From: Candidatus Bipolaricaulota bacterium
Lineage (GTDB): Bacteria > Bipolaricaulota > Bipolaricaulia > M55B111
DNA: 12,012 nucleotides
Assembly (NCBI GenBank): GCA_018334595.1
Contig: JAGXLQ010000023.1
Location: 1 to 12,012 of the forward strand
Direction: 5' to 3'
The notes under the pieces are model-generated. The model searched no databases. It saw only the letters and a list, made by a program, of their open reading frames with translations, and was not told the origin of the DNA. Both the position numbers and the translations under genes were made by a program. Shown here piece by piece: positions 6,310 through 12,012 of this stretch (within the stretch, counting starts at the first letter, position 1; each line of letters begins with the position of its first letter).

Positions 6310-7239
6310 CTACAGTGAAGCTTTCGCTTTAAGCCTTTTCCAATCCCTATCAACGTCTTCCTGGATCTCTTTGAGGATCTCTTCGTTCCCTGTCTTGAAG
6401 AGTGCTGCAAATCTCTTCTGGGGCTTGAGCCACTCCTCGACAGGTAACTTCTCGCTCGGCTCATAGGTGACTTCGTACTTGCCCTCATCCACCTCGTACA
6501 GCGGCCAGTAACAGGTCTCCACTCCCTTCTTGGCAATGTTTACCGCGTCGCTGGGCGGCACGCGCCAACCAAGCTGGCAGGTCGATAATACGTTCAAGAA
6601 AGACGGTCCATCCTTTGCTACGGCCTTCTCAACCTTGTCGGATAAGTCTGTTAAGTTAGAAATCGAAGCCTGGCCCACGAAGGGAATCTCGTGAGCGGCA
6701 ACTATTTCCGTAAGGTTTTTCCGCTGTCGCTCCTTGCCGTAGGTGACCTTGCCCGCAGGTTCCGTCGTGGTGGATGCTCCCTTGGGCGTCGCACTTGACC
6801 TCTGAATTCCCGTATTCATATAGGCCCCATTGTCCAGAGTTACGTAGAGGAACTTGTGGCCTCGCTCCAGCGCACCAGAAAGCGACTGCAGTCCGATGTC
6901 GTAAGTTCCACCGTCACCGGCAAAGGCGACAAAGGTCGTCTCCCCGTCCAGCTTCCCCTTCCGCTTGAGTGACCGGTAAGCGCTTTCCACGCCGCTAATC
7001 GTCGCAGCAGCGTTCTCAAATGCGTTATGAATCCAGGGTATGTTCCACGCAGTGGTGGGATACCTGGTAGTCGCAACCTCCAGACAGCCCGTCGCGTTCG
7101 AAGCGACTACAGAGCCGTCAATAGAGTTGAGTATGGTCCTGACTGCTATCGGCAGGCCACAACCCTCACATAGTGAATGGCCGCTTTCGAACTTCTTGTA
7201 TTTTTCTTCGCGTTTTGCTAACGTCTTAAAATTAGCCAT
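6310..7239 (-). CDS. porB: Pyruvate:ferredoxin oxidoreductase beta subunit
   Basis: This subunit binds thiamine diphosphate and the proximal iron-sulfur cluster of the enzyme that interconverts pyruvate plus CoA and acetyl-CoA plus CO2, passing electrons to ferredoxin. The 309-residue length is typical. Cluster cysteines are Cys24 and Cys27 (SLCEGCG), Cys52 (ATGCLEV) and Cys221 (STCQLGW), all present. The thiamine diphosphate motif begins at GDGGTYDIGLQSL (108-120) and ends around LDNGAYMNTG (135-144). The start ATG has GGAGGG about 10 bases upstream on the coding strand. It is the last gene of the operon, 18 bp after porA. Its sequence also fits related 2-oxoisovalerate or other 2-oxoacid oxidoreductases, which are hard to separate by eye. 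Confidence 0.95.
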   Translation of the reverse strand: MANFKTLAKREEKYKKFESGHSLCEGCGLPIAVRTILNSIDGSVVASNATGCLEVATTRYPTTAWNIPWIHNAFENAAATISGVESAYRSLKRKGKLDGETTFVAFAGDGGTYDIGLQSLSGALERGHKFLYVTLDNGAYMNTGIQRSSATPKGASTTTEPAGKVTYGKERQRKNLTEIVAAHEIPFVGQASISNLTDLSDKVEKAVAKDGPSFLNVLSTCQLGWRVPPSDAVNIAKKGVETCYWPLYEVDEGKYEVTYEPSEKLPVEEWLKPQKRFAALFKTGNEEILKEIQEDVDRDWKRLKAKASL

Positions 7240-7257
7240 AATATATTTACCCTCCAG

Positions 7258-8433
7258 TTAGGTCCTGGCGTTAATGTAGTGCATTTTGCTTTCCAGGTCG
7301 GGGTTCTCCAGATCCTCGAATACTTCGGCTATGTGCCCTTCCGCTATGTCCCTGCCTCCAAGCCCATACGTGTAGTTGTACAGCCTCGGCTTGTTATCTT
7401 CGTGTGACAGAGCTGAGCTAACTTCCAGGTAAAGTGGGCCGGAAGATCCAAATGAGAGAGATCGGTCAAATACCGCTACGGCCTCCTTTTCCTTGAGAGC
7501 TTCCTTCATCTCCTCTGCGGGGAAAGGCCTAAACATCCACGGCTTGAGCAATCCGACCTTCTTGCCCTTGTCCCTTAGCTCGTCGACAACCACCTTTGCC
7601 GTACCTGCTGTTGAACCCAGCAGCACTATCGCATAGTCAGCGTCGTCAAGCCTGTAGGATTCAAAAAGACCGCTGTACTCCCGATCGGACAAGTCCGAGA
7701 ACTCCTCTTGAACTTCGAGGAACTTCTCGGGGACGTTATTCATCGCCTCGACTTGCTGTAGCTTGTGTTCGAAGTAATAATCGGGCATGTCAAACGGTCC
7801 CTGGGTAGTCGGGTTATCCACGTCCAGTAGAGGATAAAGCGGCTCGTATTCCCCAACAAAGTCCGTTACAGTATCGTCGGGCAAGAGTTCTGCAACCTGT
7901 GCGGTATGAGTAAGCGTAAACCCGTCAAGGGTCACCATAACCGGCAGGAGCACGTCCTCGTTTTCAGCTAAACGCTGAGCCATGAGGGTGAAGTCGTAAG
8001 CTTCCTGAGCGTCCTCACCGTAAATCTGGATAACGCCGCTGTCCCTGGCCGCCATGGAGTCGGAGTGGTCACAGTGAATATTGATCGGCCCACTCAATGC
8101 CCGGTTCGCGACCGTCATTACTATCGGTGCCCTCATGGACGCAGCTATGTAGACTATCTCCAACATTAACGCCAGCCCCTGAGACGCCGTCGCCGTCATC
8201 GTCCTCGCTCCGGCTGCAGAGGAGCCAACACAAGCACTCATGGCAGAATGCTCTGACTCAACCGTGATGACCTCGGAATCCACCTTGCCATCGGCGACGA
8301 ACTTTGAAAAGTACTCAACTATCTCGGATTGTGGGGTAATCGGGTAAGCAGCTACGACGTCGGGGTCAACCTGCCTCATCGCGTTTGCAACTACCTGATG
8401 GCCAGTTAATACTTGTCTGTTTCCGTTACTCAT
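7258..8433 (-). CDS. porA: Pyruvate:ferredoxin oxidoreductase alpha subunit
   Basis: This subunit of 391 residues carries the pyrimidine-binding part of the thiamine diphosphate site and the substrate pocket, and matches the length of alpha chains in four-subunit enzymes. Visible hallmarks are AAYPITPQSEIVEYF (28-42), the glutamate region VESEHSAMSACVGSSAAGA, the long ATASQGLALM segment, and NRALSGPINIHCDHSDSMAA followed by RDSG. The last motif usually continues with Trp; here it is Val (RDSGVIQ). The C-terminal part (about 265-391) is the transketolase C-like domain, with VLLGSTAGTAK and the strand-turn LLKPWMFRPFP. It overlaps porD by 8 bp (ATGAGTAA), and GGGGAGGA precedes its ATG by about 8 bases. 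The substrate is most likely pyruvate, but a 2-oxoisovalerate-type enzyme cannot be excluded. Confidence 0.95.
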   Translation of the reverse strand: MSNGNRQVLTGHQVVANAMRQVDPDVVAAYPITPQSEIVEYFSKFVADGKVDSEVITVESEHSAMSACVGSSAAGARTMTATASQGLALMLEIVYIAASMRAPIVMTVANRALSGPINIHCDHSDSMAARDSGVIQIYGEDAQEAYDFTLMAQRLAENEDVLLPVMVTLDGFTLTHTAQVAELLPDDTVTDFVGEYEPLYPLLDVDNPTTQGPFDMPDYYFEHKLQQVEAMNNVPEKFLEVQEEFSDLSDREYSGLFESYRLDDADYAIVLLGSTAGTAKVVVDELRDKGKKVGLLKPWMFRPFPAEEMKEALKEKEAVAVFDRSLSFGSSGPLYLEVSSALSHEDNKPRLYNYTYGLGGRDIAEGHIAEVFEDLENPDLESKMHYINART

Positions 8434-8731
8434 CTTCAGAATCCTCCCCTTCAGGCACCATTGTGATCGCGTCTACGGGACAGATTTCGGCACAGATACC
8501 GCATCCCTTGCAGTGGTCATAATCTATGCCCTGGACTTCCTCGTCCTCTATATAAAACGAAGCATCCGGACAGTGTGACCAGCAGAGCAGACACTGTATA
8601 CACTTATCCTCGTCAAAAATCGGCCTGTTCGATCGCCAGTCTCCCGTCTCGTTCAACTCGGGGGTGGCTCCGCCGGTTACTACACCGCCAATCGGAACTT
8701 CATCGTACTTTTTAAGTTCAAATTCAGCCAT
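8426..8731 (-). CDS. porD: Pyruvate:ferredoxin oxidoreductase delta subunit, 2[4Fe-4S]
   Basis: This 101-residue ferredoxin-like subunit relays electrons from the catalytic alpha-beta core to external ferredoxin. It has two complete cluster motifs, CIQCLLCWSHCP and CKGCGICAEICP, each with the CxxCxxCxxxC(P) spacing, and an N-terminal arm (GGVVTGGATPELNETGDWR) typical of por delta chains, which packs against the other subunits. The C-terminus is very acidic (EGEDSEDE). A strong AGGAGGG lies just upstream of the ATG, 14 bp after porG ends. It overlaps the start of porA by 8 bp, so the two are probably translationally coupled. Confidence 0.96.
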   Translation of the reverse strand: MAEFELKKYDEVPIGGVVTGGATPELNETGDWRSNRPIFDEDKCIQCLLCWSHCPDASFYIEDEEVQGIDYDHCKGCGICAEICPVDAITMVPEGEDSEDE

Positions 8732-8745
8732 AAACCCTCCTCTCT

Positions 8746-9297
8746 TTAGTTGTTAACCGCCTCGTAACCTGCTTTAAATGCAGCCAAGTTCATCTCCACG
8801 ACCTCTTCGGGTAACTTCTTCAAAAGCGCGCTCTCTACCTCGGCCCGGGCAAGTTCGTAATCCGTTCCCAGTACCCTTACCAGTGCTCCCAAAACGGGTA
8901 CGTTGGCGTAACCGCTACCTGCGTTTTCGGCTACCTCGGTGGCGTTAAATGCGAGGACTTTCCCGTTAAATCCCGTCTCCGATTTTATCTCCTCGGCACT
9001 CTTACCCGTGTTTACCAGTAGAATGCCATCGCTACTTAAACCTTCCGTCGGATTCGCGGCTGAGAGCAAGGTCGGGTCGACGACCGCAACAACTTCCGGC
9101 TCGTAAACGCCAGAATGCACCCGTATCTTCTCATCCGACACACGGTTGTAGGCCTTGATGGGTGCACCACTACGCTCGGGCCCGTATTCCGGGAAGGATT
9201 GAACGAACTTACCTTCCTGTAAATTGATGTCAGCGAGAAGCTGCGAAGCGGTCTTTGCACCCTGACCGCCCCTTCCGTGCCATCTGATCTCCTTCAT
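8746..9297 (-). CDS. porG: Pyruvate:ferredoxin oxidoreductase gamma subunit
   Basis: This is the first gene of the operon, 183 residues, the normal size for a separate gamma subunit. The family signatures are at the N-terminus: WHGRGGQGAKTASQLLA (5-21) and PEYGPERSGAPIKAY (36-50). In structures of related fused enzymes this domain contacts CoA or structures the active site. Start ATG 9297 follows an AAGGGGGT ribosome binding site by a few bases. The order gamma-delta-alpha-beta is the one seen in Thermotoga and many archaea, whereas most other bacteria use a single fused polypeptide. All four genes are tightly packed, so expression probably depends on the promoter upstream of this gene. Confidence 0.95.
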   Translation of the reverse strand: MKEIRWHGRGGQGAKTASQLLADINLQEGKFVQSFPEYGPERSGAPIKAYNRVSDEKIRVHSGVYEPEVVAVVDPTLLSAANPTEGLSSDGILLVNTGKSAEEIKSETGFNGKVLAFNATEVAENAGSGYANVPVLGALVRVLGTDYELARAEVESALLKKLPEEVVEMNLAAFKAGYEAVNN

Positions 9298-9366
9298 ATA
9301 AACCCCCTTGTAAATAAGAAATTAATTCTTCATAGATATGTTCCTGAACAAGATTACCGCTGTTAA

Positions 9367-9380
9367 GATATTACGATATC
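9367..9380. promoter_or_regulatory. Candidate operator: perfect GATAT-N4-ATATC dyad
   Basis: GATATTACGATATC is a perfect 5-4-5 inverted repeat. It covers the predicted -10 box of the por promoter and part of its spacer, a typical position for a repressor. The 5-4-5 geometry matches that used by CRP/FNR-type dimers, though the half-site is not the FNR one. The CRP-like or Lrp-type regulator in this window is a possible but unproven partner. A 14-bp AT-rich dyad can also occur by chance. Confidence 0.4.
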
Positions 9381-9396
9381 ACGCCGTTTTCTGCAA
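9368..9396 (-). promoter_or_regulatory. Candidate promoter of the por operon
   Basis: On the minus strand TTGCAG (9391-9396) and TAATAT (9368-9373) are spaced by 17 bases. This predicts a transcription start near 9361 and a leader of about 65 bases before porG. The -35 box keeps only TTG, so the promoter may be weak or activator-dependent. Confidence 0.4.
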
Positions 9397-9481
9397 TTTT
9401 CACTGCCAACTTACTCCCAAGGGAACGACATTTCTTCCCATTTGAGATGACAGTTGTCACCGCCTTAGCCTACCTTAATCC

Positions 9482-9510
9482 TTTCCAGAGATAAACGGTG
9501 ATCCTATAAT
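9482..9510 (+). promoter_or_regulatory. Sigma70-like promoter of the membrane glycosyltransferase gene
   Basis: A perfect TATAAT (9505-9510) lies nine bases before ATG 9520, with TTTCCA (9482-9487, 4 of 6) at a 17-base spacing. The transcript is expected to start at 9517-9520, leaving zero to three leader bases. No Shine-Dalgarno sequence precedes the ATG. Confidence 0.65.
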
Positions 9511-9519
9511 TCAACCGTC

Positions 9520-11241
9520 ATGACAACCTTAATCTGTTTTTCTGTATCGCTGATCCTCGCGGCAGTATTGGCAAGGATTTCCAGGAGTACCAAGTATGAC
9601 CTGAGCCCGGTCGGCTATCTTCTCATACTTAGCCTGCCCTTTTCCCTCTGGCTTGTAGAGGGTTTTTCCAGGCCTCTAACGGGGATAGTTGCCGGACTGA
9701 TCGTCATCTCGCTGGGCAGGATGGCCGGTGCGAAGAACTCCATCTACGACCTGCTGGGCCTGCTCGCCGCGTCGCTGGTCGCATACCTGTTGGGGTTTAG
9801 GATACAGTTCATTCAGACCGCACTCGGCGGTGATTACATATACTTCACCTGGCTCGGGCTACCGATCACGGTTGCCTGGCTCTACCTCGTCTCCAAGTCC
9901 GTCGAGTTCCTCCACTACGAGATAGGCGAGGATAGGTGGAAGGTCTTCACTACAACGATCTTGGTTATCACGGGCTTCTTCGTACTCCTCGTTGGTCTGC
10001 AGAACAACCAGAGTCTACAATTCCCCCTGAACATCGGTTACGGGTTCCTGGGGGTCTTGACGGGCATATTACTCTTCTCGCCCTCGAAGAAAGTAACCTC
10101 GGTCATATCTCTCCAATTCGGGTTTGTCCTTGCGAGTCTGGCGGTCGCCGGCGTAGTTAAATCGCTAACCGCCTTCGTTTTACTCGTTCCCATCGCTCCG
10201 CTGGCGATACCAACTGCGAGAAGGTCTTTCTCCTTTGCCAGCGCAACCGTAAGTGACGGGAGAAAGAGCCTGATCGAGCAATTTACCGGGGATTACATGA
10301 AGTCAAACGCCGTCGGTATCTTCCTTACCTACACAGGTCTGAGTTACCTGGGCCTCGTTCTAGCATGGTACCTCTGGGACCCGAGTACGGCCTCGCTGGC
10401 CGCACTGGTATCCACCGCGGCCGTTCTACCGGGGACGTTCCTCCTGGGTAGAAGGTTCGTCGAGTCCTTCGCAGACTGGTCTCCGGAACTATCAAAACGG
10501 GGTAACAGGGCGAATATACTGGGGACCTCCTTTCACCTCACTGGCCTAGAGGAAGCCAGGGAGCGGATGGAAAGACTTGCCTCCGAAGAGGGCACCAGTT
10601 ACGTCGCCACGCCAGACGTTACCGCTGTGGTTAAAGCGGAAAGAGACGAGGTACTACGCAGGTCTTTCTCCAGAGCAGATATCGTGACCCCGGACGGTTT
10701 CGGCTTGATCTGGGCATCGGGAGTCCATGACCTCAAACTCGAGGACAGGGTCGCGGGCATAGACCTCCTGGAGGACCTGTTCGAGTCGACAGCGGGCTTA
10801 AAAGTCTACCTGCTCGGGTCACTACCCGGAGTCGCAAGACGGGCGGGAGAGAAGATAAGTAGGGGATACGCAGGCGTCGAGGTCGTCGGCACGCACCACG
10901 GATACGACCCCATCGACGACAGGACCGTCCTCCAAGAAGTAAACGAAGCTGACCCCGATATCCTTCTCGTCGGTCTGGGTGTACCGCGCCAGGAGCAGTG
11001 GATTCTCGCCAACATCGATAAAGTCAAAGCAAACCTGGTCATGGGCGTGGGCGGAAGTTTCGACGTCATCTCAGAAAGGTTGCCCCGGGCGCCAGAGGTT
11101 ATGCGGGACAATGGCCTGGAATGGCTCTATCGGATATGGCTTGAACCGAGGAGACTGTGGAAGGCGAGACTCATTCCCTACTTCATGGCCAGAGTACTCA
11201 AGGACAAGTTCAAACTAGCCCTCCGTAACGAAATCCTTTAA
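9520..11241 (+). CDS. Degenerate WecA/TagO-like membrane domain fused to WecG/TagA/CpsF glycosyltransferase
   Basis: The protein has 573 residues. Residues 1-310 hold about ten hydrophobic segments. Several stretches follow the layout of WecA/TagO polyprenyl-phosphate sugar-1-phosphate transferases: GLIVISLGRMAG (59-70), LLGLLAASLVAYLLGFRIQF (78-97) and WLGLPITVAWLYLVSKSVEF (111-130). The family's catalytic motifs are not there: the DD pair after GL(I/L)G is RMAG, the NLIDGLDGLA site reads EFLHYEIGED (129-138), and the histidine loop reads FASATVSDGRK. Residues about 333-545 are a full WecG/TagA/CpsF domain: ILGTSFHLTG, VATPDVTAV (362-370), TPDGFGLIW with likely catalytic Asp392, RVAG (410-413), GVPRQEQWI (487-495), RAP (523-525) and GLEWLYRIWLEPRR (532-545). 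This family adds a sugar (e.g. ManNAcA, ManNAc) from a UDP donor onto a polyprenyl-linked GlcNAc carrier. I infer a membrane-tethered second glycosyltransferase whose first domain binds or shuttles the lipid-linked acceptor. It is divergent from por and overlaps recJ by 27 bp at the 3' end. Confidence 0.85.
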   Translation: MTTLICFSVSLILAAVLARISRSTKYDLSPVGYLLILSLPFSLWLVEGFSRPLTGIVAGLIVISLGRMAGAKNSIYDLLGLLAASLVAYLLGFRIQFIQTALGGDYIYFTWLGLPITVAWLYLVSKSVEFLHYEIGEDRWKVFTTTILVITGFFVLLVGLQNNQSLQFPLNIGYGFLGVLTGILLFSPSKKVTSVISLQFGFVLASLAVAGVVKSLTAFVLLVPIAPLAIPTARRSFSFASATVSDGRKSLIEQFTGDYMKSNAVGIFLTYTGLSYLGLVLAWYLWDPSTASLAALVSTAAVLPGTFLLGRRFVESFADWSPELSKRGNRANILGTSFHLTGLEEARERMERLASEEGTSYVATPDVTAVVKAERDEVLRRSFSRADIVTPDGFGLIWASGVHDLKLEDRVAGIDLLEDLFESTAGLKVYLLGSLPGVARRAGEKISRGYAGVEVVGTHHGYDPIDDRTVLQEVNEADPDILLVGLGVPRQEQWILANIDKVKANLVMGVGGSFDVISERLPRAPEVMRDNGLEWLYRIWLEPRRLWKARLIPYFMARVLKDKFKLALRNEIL

Positions 11242-12012
11242 GTTGAGTTGAACGTTTCTCTCCCCGTTCCACACGTTTACCTCTAAAGTAAATACGGGGT
11301 TGACCGGATTACTAAAGTTTACCTCGGAGATACTTTCCCCCAAACCGAAACCTATGCCGTCGAATATCTCGTCCTTGCCCGCCAGCTTTATCTTCAGGTG
11401 TTTGTTTGACTTTCCTACTCGACGGACACTAACGGCGTTCAGGCCTCGCATGAAGAAGCGCGGCTCGGGGTTGCCCTCGCCGAACGGCTGCAACGCGTCC
11501 AGTTCCTCGGCCAGACTCATAGATGCCTGTCCCGGACTCAATTCTCCCTCGACGTAGTCTAACTGCTTGACATGCCTGTTCTCCATTTCGCTTAGCGCCC
11601 AATCGTTGAGACATGCCTGAAGGTCGTCAATTTCCTCCGTGGGGACGGTAAACCCTCCAGCCATGGAGTGTCCTCCGTACTTCTCTAGGTGATCAGCACA
11701 GCTGTTGAACCCCTCCACGATGGACAGACCGCTAACGCTCCTCGCAGAACCCCTGGACCGTCTCCCCCCCTCGCTGATAGTAATCGCAGGCATGTCATAT
11801 TTGTTCGAGAGCCGAGAAGAAACCAGGCCGATAACGCCGGGGTTCCATTCGTGCCCGATGACGAAAATGACCCCCTCGCGATCGGGGGAAAAGCCGCCGA
11901 CCTGTAATTGTTCCTCGGCTTCTCGAGTTAACTTCCGCTGCACACGTGATCTATCACGGTCGTAGTCGATTAACGTCCTGGCGAGGTGTCCTGCCTTTTC
12001 GTAGTTATCCTC
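11215..12012 (-). CDS. recJ: Single-stranded-DNA-specific exonuclease RecJ, C-terminal part
   Basis: Only the last 265 residues are visible; the frame continues past the right edge, so the DHH catalytic domain lies outside. RecJ degrades single-stranded DNA 5' to 3' in recombination and mismatch/base-excision repair. The visible part starts in the linker helix before the DHHA1 domain (NYEKAGHLARTLIDYDRDR, matching the A..L...N..R pattern). It contains FVIGHEWNPGVIGLVSSRL, the GSARSV motif, and KYGGHSMAGGFTVP. The C-terminal OB-fold has ALQPFGEGNPEPRFFMRG and KHLKIKLAGK. A GTG at 11943 would give an apparent start, but homology clearly extends upstream of it. The stop codon lies inside the 3' end of the convergent glycosyltransferase gene. 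Confidence 0.93.
   Translation of the reverse strand, partial: EDNYEKAGHLARTLIDYDRDRSRVQRKLTREAEEQLQVGGFSPDREGVIFVIGHEWNPGVIGLVSSRLSNKYDMPAITISEGGRRSRGSARSVSGLSIVEGFNSCADHLEKYGGHSMAGGFTVPTEEIDDLQACLNDWALSEMENRHVKQLDYVEGELSPGQASMSLAEELDALQPFGEGNPEPRFFMRGLNAVSVRRVGKSNKHLKIKLAGKDEIFDGIGFGLGESISEVNFSNPVNPVFTLEVNVWNGERNVQLNLKDFVTEG

Noticed and set aside
11215..11943. GTG at 11943 as a real start giving a short RecJ-like protein
   Set aside because: The frame and the RecJ homology continue to the right edge (NYEKAGHLARTL), so this is the C-terminal part of a full recJ.

Overview
The window reads as bacterial DNA from an anaerobe. The bacterial signs are a GMP synthetase with glutaminase and synthetase fused in one chain (archaea usually split them), Shine-Dalgarno sites, sigma70-like promoters and a RecJ nuclease. 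The anaerobic sign is a four-subunit, oxygen-sensitive 2-oxoacid:ferredoxin oxidoreductase. By eye the GC content is near 50-55 %, arginine is often AGG/AGA, and several proteins are rich in Asp/Glu. I would guess an uncultured or deep-branching lineage, possibly salt-adapted, but cannot name the phylum. Nothing looks like a prophage, insertion sequence or CRISPR array; this is chromosomal housekeeping DNA with a regulatory block.

Left part (1-2355, + strand): the 3' end of a helical-repeat protein of the TRAP-transporter TatT type, overlapping guaA by 8 bp. Regulatory block (2406-5935, + strand): an Lrp/AsnC regulator behind a promoter so close to its ATG that the mRNA should be leaderless, then a CRP/FNR-superfamily regulator, a terminator-like hairpin at the crp-like stop codon, a membrane-anchored two-PAS histidine kinase, and a stand-alone Rcp1-type receiver. 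A 374-bp gap between convergent genes follows, holding a good intrinsic terminator and no convincing gene.

Right part: a compact minus-strand operon porG-porD-porA-porB (9297 down to 6310) encodes pyruvate:ferredoxin oxidoreductase, with a candidate promoter overlapped by a perfect GATAT-N4-ATATC dyad. Divergent from it is a 573-residue membrane protein with a TATAAT box nine bases before its ATG, again with no Shine-Dalgarno site. Its N-terminal half resembles WecA/TagO phosphoglycosyl transferases with the catalytic motifs gone, and its C-terminal half is a complete WecG/TagA/CpsF glycosyltransferase. Its 3' end overlaps tail-to-tail with the 3' end of recJ, which runs off the right edge.

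The most unusual item is the pseudo-WecA/WecG fusion. Next are the two apparently leaderless genes, the CRP-like regulator without cAMP or Fe-S ligands, and the dyad on the por promoter. The four regulators may connect to central carbon metabolism (por), but the sequence alone does not prove this.
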